A stretch of DNA of 64,000 nt from Romanomermis culicivorax (GCA_963922205.1 CAWUHX010000023.1:1-64000); one strand, 5' to 3'; positions 53,674 through 64,000 are shown, counted from the first letter of the stretch. Notes: generated by a model from the sequence alone, not told the origin. Made by a program: numbers and translations.

Positions 53674-54461
53674 TGTCGTATTACGCGCTCGTATGCCCTC
53701 GGCTACCTAGCTGCGGTTCTTGGGAGATCCAATCTGGTACGGCCCCTGACGCTAACCCGGTGCTAGATACTATCCTACTGCAGGTCACAGAGACGTAAGA
53801 AACAAAGATATTTATTTTGGGAACTGACAAAAGTGCAAATACAACCGTGAGCAAGTGGTGAACGAGAATACAAAATGCCAAAGTATGAATACGAACGCTG
53901 ATCTCCTCCCTAAGCTGCTGACCCTTCTTAAGTCCCTGTACACAGAGTCCCAGGGACCTTCGGGTATCTTAATCCACGACCTAAGCTGAAAGCTTGATAA
54001 AATGATCTGTCTACCTGTTGAACTAACACTCACTCTTCTCCTCAACAAAGTTTGAACGTCGAAAGTCTTCTCAGGTCGCGGGAGTTTCTCCAGCCGAGTC
54101 CGTGTCGCGAAGTCGAATACACACAACAATACGAACAATAAAATACGTCCGCTAACCTTCCACAGTCGCCACGAGTCTTCTTCGAAGACGCAAAGGAAAA
54201 ACGCGACCGGTTCACAATAAGACGATTTTATAATAATAATGAAACAAACCGTTACGCGTCTAACATCGACTTGCCAGATGCATGCAAAACATTCACGTCA
54301 CCATTTATGTATTTTTTGGCCCAAAAATGTATATGACACAAACTGTTTTACTGGTTTGTTTACCCAAGAATAAATGAAATCACTTTACCAACAAAGGAGC
54401 TTTAGAGAGTAAAAGTGAGGTAGTTAGAGGACCAAAGGTCAGAGGAATTGACCCTCTGACA
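53674..54461 (-). repeat. 5' LTR of the retrotransposon
   Basis: 788 bp, same length as the 3' LTR and about 99.5% alike by eye. Drives transcription toward gag on the minus strand. Flanked outside by TTCT (54462-54465). Confidence 0.95.
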
Positions 54462-55235
54462 TTCTAAAATGCACCAAAATGCATTTATTCTCTACCTTAT
54501 CTCCTCCCCAAATGGGAAAGAACCGTTTGTACATGTACAAATGACTACTCCAATTTCGTTTGCCCCAAAAAATTTTCATTTGCCTCCGGCAAAAAAACCC
54601 TGGGTTGCACTAACATTTTCGAATAATTTTCTTATCCCTAAAGCAAATAAATATTAAAATGTCTGCAATTCTCAAACGCGAAATCAAATCTCAGTATCAG
54701 TTAATCCTGAAGTGAGTATTGTTTGTGCACTGGAAGAGAATAATTTGGACATTGGGATTAGCTCAAACTTTGGATCAGCAATTTAATCCCGATGTTGAGA
54801 TTATCTTCATGTTGGGTTAGTGCAACCAGCTCCAGGTTTCTTTATAGTTCTGAAAATGACTATAATATGCCTGCCTCACTATTTTTCAGCTAGTGTGAGA
54901 GGCAAGAGTTTTGAATTGGTCGGGAGTTAGAAAGCTATTGGTTTACCATTTCTTTACGTTTGAAATCATGTGCATATAATTTTCATATAGAAAAATTTTG
55001 CTGTAGTTAATGCCAGGGAAAGGACAAAATGCACGATGCTACAGAATATACTTCTTCACAGACATAGAAAATTTTTTTGAGACAGAATGAAAATCCAATA
55101 TAAAGAAAGTGAATTTTTTGCAACTTTGACCCAAGTTCTCAAAAGTCTATTCCACTTCTTTTTCTAGCGTGGCAACTATCGAAGCAAGTATATTCTCCTT
55201 TTTTCTGCCCCATCGGGCCATTTGCTAATAAACTA

Positions 55236-55347
55236 GTATTAGAAATATTCACTGTCTTTCTACTAATGATCATCTTTATACCTTGCTTCAGGGTTTAGCT
55301 AGTCATATTTCAGCCACCAGACGATTACAGTTGGAAGGGCGTTACGA
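55236..55347. other. Short spacer, nothing recognised
   Basis: No feature seen. Confidence 0.4.
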
Positions 55348-55557
55348 TTGACGAGTTACTGTGAGTTTACCGATGTTGTGTTTGACTCACTGCCAATCGG
55401 ACAGGGGGCGGGCTTTACCTTGCTATTGCCAGGGTATGATATCCGAATTCAGGGGCGAAACATTCTGGACAACTGCTACAAGGGCGAGAATACTGGAATC
55501 CTTGTAATGCTGCCAGTACGCCAAAGATTCCAGGGCCATGAGCTGGATAAGTCGTAA
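55348..55557 (+). CDS. Unrecognised 69-aa ORF, possibly an exon remnant
   Basis: A GC-richer island in AT-rich DNA, open on the plus strand (includes VVFDSLPIGQGAGFTLLLPG and RNILDNCYKGE) and also largely open on the minus strand. A plausible acceptor (CGATTACAG) precedes it at about 55329. No family recognised and no partner exon found. It could equally be a transposon fragment. Confidence 0.2.
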   Translation: MTSYCEFTDVVFDSLPIGQGAGFTLLLPGYDIRIQGRNILDNCYKGENTGILVMLPVRQRFQGHELDKS

Positions 55558-56193
55558 CTCCAATAATTTGGATCAAATTTTGGGAACTATTTTGATGTTC
55601 GGGTTTGGACTGATCTACAGTAACCGTTGACATATGATTACATTCTGTAAATCATTTTTAATTTAAAGTTCGTATAATTTTCTTGAAATCGAGTTACGGT
55701 CGGTAAATATTACTGCAGAAAAATTGTACGCTCATAAAAACGGGACTTTTTAGTTACTATTACGCTTTCAGGCTGACTTTTGCCAGACACACTGTTTACT
55801 GGCTACTGTAATCTAAAAAATCGAAAACTCACCAATGAAGAATAGTAAAATAGTAAAATTCATCAGAATTTCGAAATCAAATTGGCAATATGCAAATTAA
55901 AAATGACGTGTTGCGTCTAGGATACAATATTTATGCATACATGTGTATTTTTCGTTATAGTAACAAAGCACATGTGTGGGCAAACAATCATTTGATGATC
56001 ATGATCAAACACACAACACGTCTAGCGACAATCTTCTAGACACTCGTTTGAAACATGATACAATCAATATGATACAGTAAGCAAGTAAAAGTATAGAAAA
56101 AGTACTTAACATCGTATGAACTGCGATTTCATGGAAATTCATGAATTTTTTGCTTTTATGAAAACTAAAGCAACAGTACACATCGACCCGTTT
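55558..56193. other. Intergenic, nothing recognised
   Basis: AT-rich 3' flank of gene E without supported feature. Confidence 0.5.
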
Positions 56194-58272
56194 TCAGTTT
56201 TCCATCAAATATTTCAAAATATACATTCTTTGCATGTTCGTCATCATTTCTTTTTGGCCCGATGCCTTGACCACTTCGGCCGTTCCGCCCAATATACCTT
56301 CCATCAATTTGCCCCAATCCAGTGAGCTGAAAAGAGGCATGAAAACTGTAATCTTTCCATCTAGAAAATTTTCCTCCATTGTTATACTTTGCTTGACAAT
56401 GCATATGAAACTTGAAAATTCAAGAGATTTGGAGGAAAACGTAAATCATGGAAACTATGCCCTCTTGCATGCACGTTGATTCGGAAATTACAATTTGCGA
56501 TTTTTCTGAATCTGTTGAAATTTTCAGATATCAATTCTGAGAGAAATTATGGCCAAAGTTTATCGAATGCAAAATGAGCCACTCGAAAAAATATTGTTAC
56601 CACTTGATAAAAATCGTTACCTTCGAACATAATGCACAACATTTTTTCAAGATGCTATGCAAAAATTTCAAGATGCATCGCAAAAGATCAAAATGAAGGA
56701 GTTTCTCGACGTTCGACTTTATTTTCAAGCGCATCGAAATTTTTTCAAGGATGATCTTGAAACATGCCGTCTTGGAAAAAATCAAGGTGTCATCATGAAA
56801 TAAAATCAAGATACCAATTTCAAAAAATCAAGATCATTCTCCTTTCAATCAAAGCCGTTGCTCCGTCTCTTATTTTTATATACTCGGGAACCTTTCAGAA
56901 TGTATTTCTGAGGATACGGCTTGCTGGCTGGGGCGCCCTTGGTTTTACAGAGGGTAGCGGGAAAGGTTATAGTCAACATTTTGAACTTCGTCGGCTGTTC
57001 AGTGACTATCCCTTACCTCTTAGGAACAAAAGAAACGAAAATTTGGCTGCATTTTAGGTGAAAAACAAGTATTTTTGACGTTTTTCTGAAAAATCGCGGA
57101 AAATAATGGTTTTTATGAAAAACCAGTACGATTTCCACGTACAAAATAACTCCCCAATGTAAAATTAAACAGTACCCTTCACCAACACGCCGTAGCCTCA
57201 GAAATCCACTTTGAAGGGTTCTCAGGAGGCGGAGCAATTTAGGTAGTTATGCAAGAATTAGCATATTACCGTAACCCAACAAATTTTTCATACAAAGTAG
57301 TCTTTGGTCACAAAAATCAAAAAATGATGCATGAAATACTTGAAAAGGTATCATAGTCTGCAACGTTATACAGTATTATTACAACCAAGAAATCATTTTG
57401 ATGATCATGTTCGTGGAATCAAGACACATGTTTATATAGTGGTTAATCTATTTGGTAATAGCAACAGCAGCTTCATAATTTTTTGATAACGTGAGAGGTT
57501 GATTGTAGAACTTTTAACAAGATTGGAGACAGAGTCGATGAAAAATGCATGATCTAACATGCACTACAGTGTTCAATAGCTATGCAAATAAAAATCTAAG
57601 GCACCATATATTTATGCAAATTTTAGTGTAAATATCACCTATGGGAAAAATAATCAATGTAAACATAGCACGAGATTCTATTATCCTAGAAAATTTTATG
57701 CAAATTATCTTTTGAAAGACCCTGCCAATGTTTAGCAGAATAAAAAATTTCTCACGGTTTCGAAGTTGTTGTGCTATTATCGGAGGACGAATCCCCGCCT
57801 TTGAATCCGAAACTTAGACCGAAAGTTCCGACATTTTTCGGACCGTTATCCTCATCATCATCATCTTCGTATGATGAATCGTCGATCGATGTTGAACTGG
57901 AAAATTTATGCAAATTAGCTGTTGTGTAATTTTCTAGTAACAATTTCATACCCTACCCAACAGGGATAGGGTAAACATTTTGCATTCCGTTTTGGGGCAC
58001 CACGTAAGCCCCATTAACCGGGACCACCAGGGCGGCCGGAAATGACGTAATCGACGGAGCAGGAACGCTTTGCGGCCACTGCGGCTGCTGCTGCTGCTGC
58101 GACTGCTGTCGCGTATTGAAATTTGCGTTACCATTATTGGCCGAATTTTGCTGACCAACGCCGAATGAAAATTGACCGCTGTTGGACGAACTTTGGAAGT
58201 TGGTGGCGCCTTTTTGATGATGAACATTTGAAAAATGATGCTTGTTGCGTGGCCGGGCTCGTTCCAATAACC
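56194..58272 (-). CDS. Gene E: secreted-protein family member (exon 1 uncertain)
   Basis: Three secure exons on the minus strand: 58272-57957 (Asn/Gln/Ser/Pro-rich, poly-Gln, ending NVYPIPVG), 57896-57756 (acidic YEDDDDEDNG, then VGTFGLSFGFKGG and a Ser/Thr tail) and 56326-56194 (LDWGKLMEGILGGTAEVVKA, ending at TGA). Junctions are GT-AG and in frame with the family phases 1, 2, 2. The signal-peptide exon must end in phase 1. The best candidate is 59018-58982 (MVLCFYFLKFCQ, donor GGTACAG), which would give a 208-aa protein, but its signal is short and the donor is weak. Gene E is separated from gene D by the retrotransposon and two other elements, so the array was once tighter. Function unknown. 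Confidence 0.72.
56580..57240. mobile_element. Family F1 element, partial copy with nested short TIRs
   Basis: The left part matches the F1 arm (TTTTTTCAAGATGC, GATGCATCGCAAAAGATC). Inside, 56860-56925 and 57190-57238 are inverted (GTTGCTCCGTCTC / GAGGCGGAGCAAT; TATTTCTGAGGATACGGC and its inverse). In gene E intron 3. Confidence 0.65.
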
Positions 58273-59161
58273 CTGAAATTTTGTAGAAATTACAGTATTT
58301 GGAGATTCTTAGTTTTTGGATCGATCGCTTGCGAATAAGCATAATTTTCATTTGAATCTGATTGGTCGTAAAAATGGAATTCTCGAACTACAATGCTGCT
58401 CCCTGAATTCACAATGGTCATTGAAAACTGAATAAATTCAGGTAACCCTAAGCTCAATTTTTACTACTTGAACAGTGAAACATCTATGATTTTGATGATC
58501 TTGGGATTAAGATCATACTATAAATTTTGCTTTAAATTCTTTTAACAAAAAATGCTGCGTAGCAACAGTACTTCATTGAAGTTACATCAGCCAGGTTAGT
58601 CTTTACAGTAAATAGGAATAAAAATCGAGTGATTTTATTAACTGATCATCCAATCAATTTTCAGACAAAATTTTCTTGCATCTGAATCATTAGCTCGGAT
58701 ATCAGAACATAAATAAATTGACATGATCGAGAAATCAAATCTGACTGTTGGCAAAAACCTATGACGGATCTGAAGGGATGTAGCCAAAGGGTTTTGATGT
58801 GGGTGGTCAATTCAGCTACTAGCCTGATTTATCATTCATTGAGGCTTATCAGAAATTGTCACAATTCAGTCATTCAGATCGACATGTATAAAAATTGAGC
58901 ATTAACTCTTTAAAAAGATTTTTGATAAATTTCTCATCTGAAAACTGTTCAGAAATGAACATTATCAGTCAAGAACTGTACCTTGACAGAATTTAAGAAA
59001 ATAAAAGCACAAAACCATGCACCTTTGATATTTGCGGCTAGTTAAATCGACTCAGTGGCTGAATTGATACAGTTGGTTCAAATGACACAGTGGCTAAATC
59101 GATATTCCGTATGGTGCCTGGATCAAAAAAAAATTCAAGCGGCAAGATGGTTAATTTTTAG
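58273..59161. other. Gene E 5' region
   Basis: Probable intron 1 and upstream DNA of gene E. Holds the candidate signal exon (59018-58982) and, from about 59040, the first GTGGCTgAATcGAT words that recur to the end of the window. Confidence 0.4.
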
Positions 59162-59480
59162 AGGCCAACTATACATTGTCGTACGGTGCTGAACGGCACC
59201 ACATTGAGCTGCTATACTTCGCCGCACGCGCCGTATGGCGCCGTGTGGTGCCGTACAGCGCCTGATGAGTGGCTGCTATACTTCACGCCGTACGGTGGTA
59301 AATGATAATAAGTAAATGAAAATGATAAGTAGCTGCTATACTTACGTGCCGTGCCGTATGGTGCCGCATGGCGCCGTACAGCACATGATAAGTTGCTGCT
59401 ATACTTACGTGCTGTACGGCACTGTATGGCGCCCTACGGCGGCACCATAAGGCACCGTACGGCGAAGTATAGTTAGCCGC
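59162..59480. mobile_element. GC-rich palindromic element (ATACTTC group, copy 3)
   Basis: The ends are inverted (GGCCAACTATACATTGTCGT at left; reverse of the right end GGCTAACTATACTTCGCCGT). Inside are four ~75-bp units, each starting GCTGCTATACTT and carrying GCCGTACGGCGCC-like palindromes. No coding capacity. Confidence 0.75.
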
Positions 59481-59512
59481 AAGTAGCCCCGTAATACAAC
59501 ATCCCCTGCCGA

Positions 59513-59776
59513 GTGGACAATTATTATATTTCTTGCAGCAAAGGGAATGCGGATTTCTGGAGTATCACCCTGGATGTGGATTTCTGGAGTGCCACCCTGC
59601 GTGCAAGTCTACATTTACAACTCAATTCTCGACCTGATTTCTCGTTATTACCCATTGATTGGAAGTTATTTGAACTCAGAGAGTTGTCTGATCATATGCA
59701 GTTCTTTGGAATGAAAGCAGTTGATCCAGTGTTGAGATTGGGACAGACCGAACTGTTGCACACTATTTCTACCTAA
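59513..59776 (+). CDS. Unrecognised 87-aa ORF, doubtful
   Basis: Open frame with a plausible acceptor inside (TTTCTTGCAG, 59530-59539) and non-repetitive, codon-like composition (LQLNSRPDFSLLPIDWKLFE). Contains a short duplication at its start (ADFWSITLDV / VDFWSATLRA). No family recognised. It immediately follows a MITE, so it may be transposon-derived. Confidence 0.2.
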   Translation: MDNYYISCSKGNADFWSITLDVDFWSATLRASLHLQLNSRPDFSLLPIDWKLFELRELSDHMQFFGMKAVDPVLRLGQTELLHTIST

Positions 59777-61045
59777 GGTCTCGGCCTGATTAGGTGAAGT
59801 AGTAGAGTAGCTGATTAGCTCCTTTCGTTCTCTTTATTAATTAACACCAAATCCCATTTCGACACTCGATCTAAGTAGTTGTCTTCTGTTTTTGGACTTT
59901 CATTTTGTAATCCATTCAGTGACTGATATGGCACGGCCGTTGAATCAATGCTCCATGTGAAAAGAACAGTGGTTGAATTAATTAAAATAGCTAAAATGGC
60001 TTGGTGGCTCAATCAACGCATAATGCAAATGGTTAAATGGTTCCATTTTGAGATTTTATTCTTAAATCGATTCAGTGGCTGAAATAACACAACGCTAATT
60101 GATGCTCTATTTGAAAAAATGATGGCTGAATCGATACAAATAGCTGAAATAACGTGTTGACTGAGTCAACAAATAATTCAAGCGACTAAATGATTCTGTT
60201 TTTGAAATTTCGGCGGCTGAGACGGCAGCTTAATCGATGCCTTATGTAAAAAATCAGTGGTAGAATCAGTATGAAAAGACAAGGATACTGAACTGGTACG
60301 GTGGCTGAACCGACACACAGTCCAAGTGTCTAGATGTTTTCTATTTTTGAGCTTTCATTTTCGATCGAGCTTCCGTTTTTGAGCTTAGTGATCCAACTCG
60401 TGTATGAGTCTTTACTGCAAATTACTATGGTCATTTCGAATTGCGGTACCGACGTTATTATTCCAAGGCATGGCCATAATTTGATCGATTAATACGACTA
60501 AGAATAGTAAGTCCGATCGCACTGAAACAGGAAATTCGATACAGTTTCTTCGATGAAATTCACACAAATCACAAGTTTTGACGTCAGCAAGTGATACCTA
60601 AGATAAAAAGTTCTATGATCAATTGCAGATATTGCTGACGTCAGACTTGACAAGTTCTATGCACTCACTTGTTTTAAACATAGTAATTGATAAGACAAAC
60701 CAGAATCAACTACAGAATCAGTGAAATTTTCCACTTGAACGAACCTATCATCATGAGATGAAATTTCTATTGCTGTATTTTTGGTTAGTACGGCCACAAT
60801 TTATTGCTCCAAGGCAACTTAGGCTGTTTTCTCTGCCTTTTTAGTAGTGAAAAATTACTCAAGGTATGTTCAAGGTCGTATGCGTATTGTGCATGATACC
60901 TGTGAATCTGCATCAGAATGTTTGCTCTGCTTGGGAGTCCAGCAAAATCTCCAAAGTCATATGCGAAATTCGAGGAATTAACGTAGTCGAGGGAAAATAA
61001 AGTACCTTCCAGAGCTTGCGGCTAGAAAGTTTTAGTGGGTAAAAG
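59777..61045. repeat. Scattered GTGGCTGAAT-type repeats
   Basis: Diverged copies of (A/G)GTGGCTGAAT(T/C)GA(T/C)ACA occur at irregular spacing (60076, 60128, 60300 and others). They grade into the denser tandem array that starts near 61050. No genes seen. Confidence 0.5.
60579..60643. promoter_or_regulatory. Inverted pair of perfect TGACGTCA sites
   Basis: TGACGTCAGCAA (60579-60590) and its exact reverse complement (60632-60643) are 41 bp apart. TGACGTCA is the consensus cAMP-response element for CREB/ATF factors. No gene start is known next to it; a related single site (TTGACGTCAGCAA) is near 37050, so it may instead be the arm of a short repeat. Confidence 0.3.
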
Positions 61046-61049
61046 TTGA

Positions 61050-62046
61050 CACTATGAAAACATAGTGGCTGAATTGAAACAGCGAGTTGAAAGTCAAATT
61101 TCAAAGCACTTGTGGAAACCACGTGGCTTTCAATTTTCCCAAAATATAGAAAATCGTGTCTTGAGCTGGAGACTTGACAGTTTTAGTAGCTCGATCAACA
61201 AGTCATTAAAAGAGATGGTGGATGGATCGAGACAATGCTTCAAAGGTTCAATTTTTATATTTCAAGCGCCAGTTGACATTGTAGGTTCTCACAATATACA
61301 AAAATGTGCCATTCAGACAGCTATAAGTGGCTGTAAAACTCTAGTGGCAGAATTGAAACATCATATGAAGATAGAGTGGCAGAATTGAGACAGTGGTTTA
61401 AAGATTGATCGCTCGAATTTCTACTCATAAACGGAAACTAGTAAAATAGTGGATCAACATGGCATATAACAACATAGTAGCTGAATTGAGTCAGCCTTTG
61501 AAGAGTTCAACGCTCAAATTTCTATTCACTTGTGGAAACCAGCTGACATTGCATTCCTCACAAGATAGCAAAACGCATGTTGGCGGGTGAAAAGTTCTGG
61601 TGGCTCAATCGACACATTATAAAAATTCATCATGGCTGAATTGGCACAGAGGTTGAAAAGTTCAATGCTTAAATTCTTGTTCACTTATGGAGAACTATTT
61701 GACTTTGCTATGCTTCACATGTTAAAAAAGACGATTTTTGAATGTGGTGGTGGGGACTATTGACTCGATCGACACGTCATATGAAAACATGGTGGCTGAA
61801 ATGAGATAGTGGTTAAAAATTTCAATGCTTAAGTTCCTATTCAATCGTGGAGCTCAGTTGGTGTACAAGTCTTTTGCAGAATAGGAAAACATGCCTTTTA
61901 GAGTTGGTGGTTGAAAAGCTCTGGTGGCTCAATCGAAACGTTATAAAAATATATGGTGGATGAGTTGGGATAATGGTCGAAAAGTTAAACGCTTAAATTC
62001 CTATTTATTTGTGGAAACCACTGGACATTGCATTGTTTCAAAGGTT
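61050..62046. repeat. ~160-bp tandem array (part 1)
   Basis: Units start near 61061, 61216, 61370, 61480, 61628, 61787 and 61958. They share, in order, GGTGGCTGAATTGAGACAGTGG, a TTCAATGCTTAAATTCCTATT segment and TGTGGAAACCAGTTGACATT. Then come an A-rich part and a CTGGTGGCTCAATCGACAC module. Identity between units is moderate, so the array is old. Confidence 0.75.
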
Positions 62047-62328
62047 AGAAATACTTTATTTTCTATTCTTCGAAACAAAAATAAAATACTTATTTGCTAA
62101 TTTCAAACTTTTTTTTGTTTTAGTTTCCCTTACTTGTATTGAACACAAGTGCAACACTACACAGTGTTAACAAAATTGATGAACAATATCAAAAAAGAAC
62201 CGAAATAAAAAATTGATGAACAACTGTGTCACAAACTATATGGCGAAGTGTGAACTGTACAACAAGAAAAGCTGGTGTCACAAGTAGTCGTGATCCACTG
62301 GAAAAGCCGAACCTGAAAAATTTAAATG

Positions 62329-62760
62329 TTATAAATTAATAGATTGCATTACAAGAAGCCTGCGTGCTGTTGAAGTTTTGATATAATGAAATTTAGAAGT
62401 ATCTGAAGTCCAATTACCATGAGCTTTAACAACGTCATGAGGGATGCCTGTCTCAGATGCCATACTACCACCTGATCTCAAAATGTGAGTTCCATATTCT
62501 TTTGCATTTAATCCAATTTCCATCAAAATTCGTAAAAAATGTTCTCTAGCTCTTGTGTAGGTCATTTTTTTATCGCCTTACTTAAAGGCTTTGTCTTTAT
62601 ATGGAACAATGCTACTGAAAATGAATTCCGAGGAAGATGGTTTGGTATTGGTCGTCTGCAAATATTCAATCAATTGTGCAAAAACATCAATCTCGTCCTT
62701 GTTGAGATTGTCCCAGAGGCTTGTCTGCCAATGTGCTGCAAGCAAATCTGAAATGCGCAA
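62329..62760 (-). pseudogene. Tyrosine recombinase C-terminus (DIRS/Crypton-like relic)
   Basis: The downstream 78-codon frame (62565-62329) shows the C-terminal signature of invertebrate transposon tyrosine recombinases: GTHILRSGGSMASETG (H-x-x-R), AHGNW and the nucleophile tyrosine in KFHYIK. The upstream 60-codon frame (62760-62578, LAAHWQTSLWDNLNK...) is in the same reading frame but separated by a TAA and four codons. An acceptor-like GCGCATTTCAG precedes it. The first catalytic arginine and the core-binding domain are missing. DIRS-type and Crypton-type elements both use this enzyme; with no RT nearby the choice is open. The surrounding 62.05-63.03 kb interrupts the ~160-bp array, as an insertion would. 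Confidence 0.75.
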
Positions 62761-62770
62761 AATTATAAGT

Positions 62771-63035
62771 TGAGGTGGGTGGGTGGGAAAGTGCTTATAA
62801 AATTCAAAAGAATCGTAATTGAAATAATAAACAGGAATATGGAATAAATGAGAAAATCGGAGAAAATCACGTGTTAGATACGAGTTGAGAAAACCAGTGA
62901 GGGAAAGGCGTGGCTTACGCCTTTATATGACAGTAGAAACGTAATCTGAAAAGCAAGTTTTAGCTTGTACGCAAGCTACTGTAAGAAAAACGCAAATAAG
63001 AACTATTGTATGTGATGGCTCACCAGCGGACATTT
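62771..63035. other. Remainder of the insertion in the tandem array, nothing recognised
   Basis: AT-rich sequence upstream of the recombinase relic. No exon for its missing N-terminal half was found. Confidence 0.45.
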
Positions 63036-63560
63036 TGTATAAAAACATAGTAGCTGAAATGACGCAGTGGTTAAAAAATGATCGCTCAAATTACTAATCT
63101 TTTGTGGAAACCACTCGACATTGTATTCTTTCAAAAGACGGGACATGGTGGCTCAATTGAGACAGTGCTCAAAGGTTCAATATTTGACCTTTTAGACGCT
63201 TGTGGAAGCCAGTTAATGCTGAATTCCATTGCAATATAGAAAAATTTGCTTTGTGATTAGCTAGTGGCTAAAAAATCTAGTGGCACTATTGACACGTTTT
63301 ATAAATATATGGTGGCTGAATTGAGACAGAGCTTCAAAGGTCAAATACTCAAGTTTTTACGCAGTTGTGGAAATTTTTCACATTTTTCTTTTTTGGCAAA
63401 AATAGAAAACTGTGCCTTTTATGTGGCTGAAAAGCTCTGATGGTACATTCAACACTCCATTCAAACAGGCATTGGCAGAATTGAGACAGTGGTTCAAAAT
63501 TCACTGCTCACTTGTGAAAGTCACTTGAAATCAAATTCTTCTCATGAACTTTATAAATAT
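63036..63560. repeat. ~160-bp tandem array (part 2)
   Basis: The same units resume after the recombinase-bearing insertion (unit starts near 63050, 63147, 63309 and 63470). Confidence 0.7.
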
Positions 63561-64000
63561 ACTCATCGATTTACTGGTGGAGCTGACTAATGATTACATT
63601 AATGTTAGAAACTGGTAGTTAACTCCAGCATGTTCCCCTAAATGACCATTACAACATGTCATGGAAAAATCGTAGCACTAGTTAACTGGACTAGTGAATC
63701 GACTAACCTACGAGTGTTTTATGAAGATCTGGTATTAAAACGTGACATTTTGCAGTGTATCTTTTGTTATGCTAAAGCAATTTATACAATTTTTGCCATA
63801 TTGTAGCCTACGTTTTTCCAAGTTTAGGGTCAAAGTCAAGTGGAAAATGAAATATTTCGATCCATTCAAGTCCAGAGCTTTTGTCCTCAAGTTAGCCAAC
63901 CTGGTTATGATGCAGAAGAAATTTTTAACGAATTTTACCAGCCAAATTTGGAACTGATAAACATAAGCTGGGCAGCGGACATCCTACAACTTCAACAATG
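63561..64000. other. Window end, nothing recognised
   Basis: No supported gene. The open frame at 63742-63957 is Phe/Lys-rich and lacks splice or family support. Confidence 0.45.

Larger units (their letters stand above)
40876..54461 (-). mobile_element. Ty3/gypsy-type LTR retrotransposon with an extra exonuclease ORF (13.6 kb)
   Basis: The element runs on the minus strand: 5' LTR (54461-53674), gag, pol (PR-RT-RH-IN order, which defines the Ty3/gypsy type), a third long ORF, an unusual 1.2-kb tail, a polypurine tract and the 3' LTR (41663-40876). Both LTRs are 788 bp, start TG and end CA, and differ at about four positions by eye. The 4-bp direct repeat TTCT flanks it (40872-40875 and 54462-54465). 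Together these indicate a recent insertion. All long frames are open except one in-frame TGA between gag and pol. Much richer in G+C than its surroundings. Confidence 0.95.
40493..55235. mobile_element. Older foldback element split by the LTR retrotransposon
   Basis: The segment 40493-40812 is repeated in inverted orientation at 54895-55235. Shared words include CCCGATGGGGCAGAAAA, GGAGAATATACTTGCTTCG, GTATATTCTGCA/TACAG and CAATAGCTTTCTAACTCCCG. The arms are about 90% alike. Between them lie the LTR retrotransposon (40876-54461 plus its TTCT duplication) and about 500 bp of original interior (40813-40875, 54466-54894). Without the retroelement the host element is about 1.15 kb. No transposase seen. 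Confidence 0.8.

Overview
This is AT-rich eukaryotic DNA that reads as a nematode genome contig. Genes are split by introns ending in the worm-type acceptor TTTTCAG or TTTNCAG. There are interstitial copies of TTAGGC, the usual nematode telomere unit. Gypsy, RTE-like, mariner-like, tyrosine-recombinase and many foldback/MITE elements are present. The first 26 bases match a cDNA/low-input-genome amplification adapter, so position 1 is probably a true contig end with untrimmed adapter, followed by a pyrimidine-rich low-complexity tract.

Host genes. The main gene content is a dispersed array of five paralogous small secreted-protein genes, all on the minus strand (called A-E here): A 13659-7533, B 23061-20229, C 29106-23335, D 35797-32447, E about 59018-56194. 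I rebuilt each by hand. All share four exons (signal peptide; Pro/Met/Gln-rich; usually acidic plus a G-L-S-F-G-like motif; C-terminal Gly/Met-rich amphipathic segment) with intron phases 1, 2, 2. I do not recognise the family. A further small secreted-type exon lies at 37299-37127, and an Asn-rich, Cys-containing candidate gene at 709-1134 (+).

Mobile DNA fills much of the rest. A nearly intact 13.6-kb Ty3/gypsy-type LTR retrotransposon (minus strand, 54461-40876) has two 788-bp LTRs that differ at about four positions, and a 4-bp target duplication (TTCT). It encodes Gag, then protease/RT/RNase H/integrase. Downstream of pol, in the position usually held by env, it has a 1355-aa third ORF that begins with a DEDDy 3'-5' exonuclease domain (RNase D / WRN / MUT-7 type) and has a coiled coil, an Arg/Glu/Ser-rich tract and a Pro/Gln-rich tail. 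I consider this exonuclease ORF the most interesting feature. The element is nested inside an older foldback DNA element whose arms survive at 40493-40812 and 54895-55235.

Other mobile or repeat features: a solo LTR (5431-6324), an RTE-like LINE relic (6652-7416), a mariner relic (20103-19870), a tyrosine-recombinase relic (62760-62329) inside a ~160-bp tandem array, two long-TIR foldback elements (30.1-31.1 and 32.9-33.8 kb), three GC-rich palindromic elements sharing an ATACTTC-containing terminus (25.0, 37.5-38.9, 59.2 kb), a 98-bp minisatellite (39.6-40.3 kb) and an ATGTTATAACAT palindrome array (26.2-26.9 kb). Many lie in introns of the secreted-protein genes, which explains those genes' long, variable introns.

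All calls are manual. No homology search, splice predictor or expression data was available.
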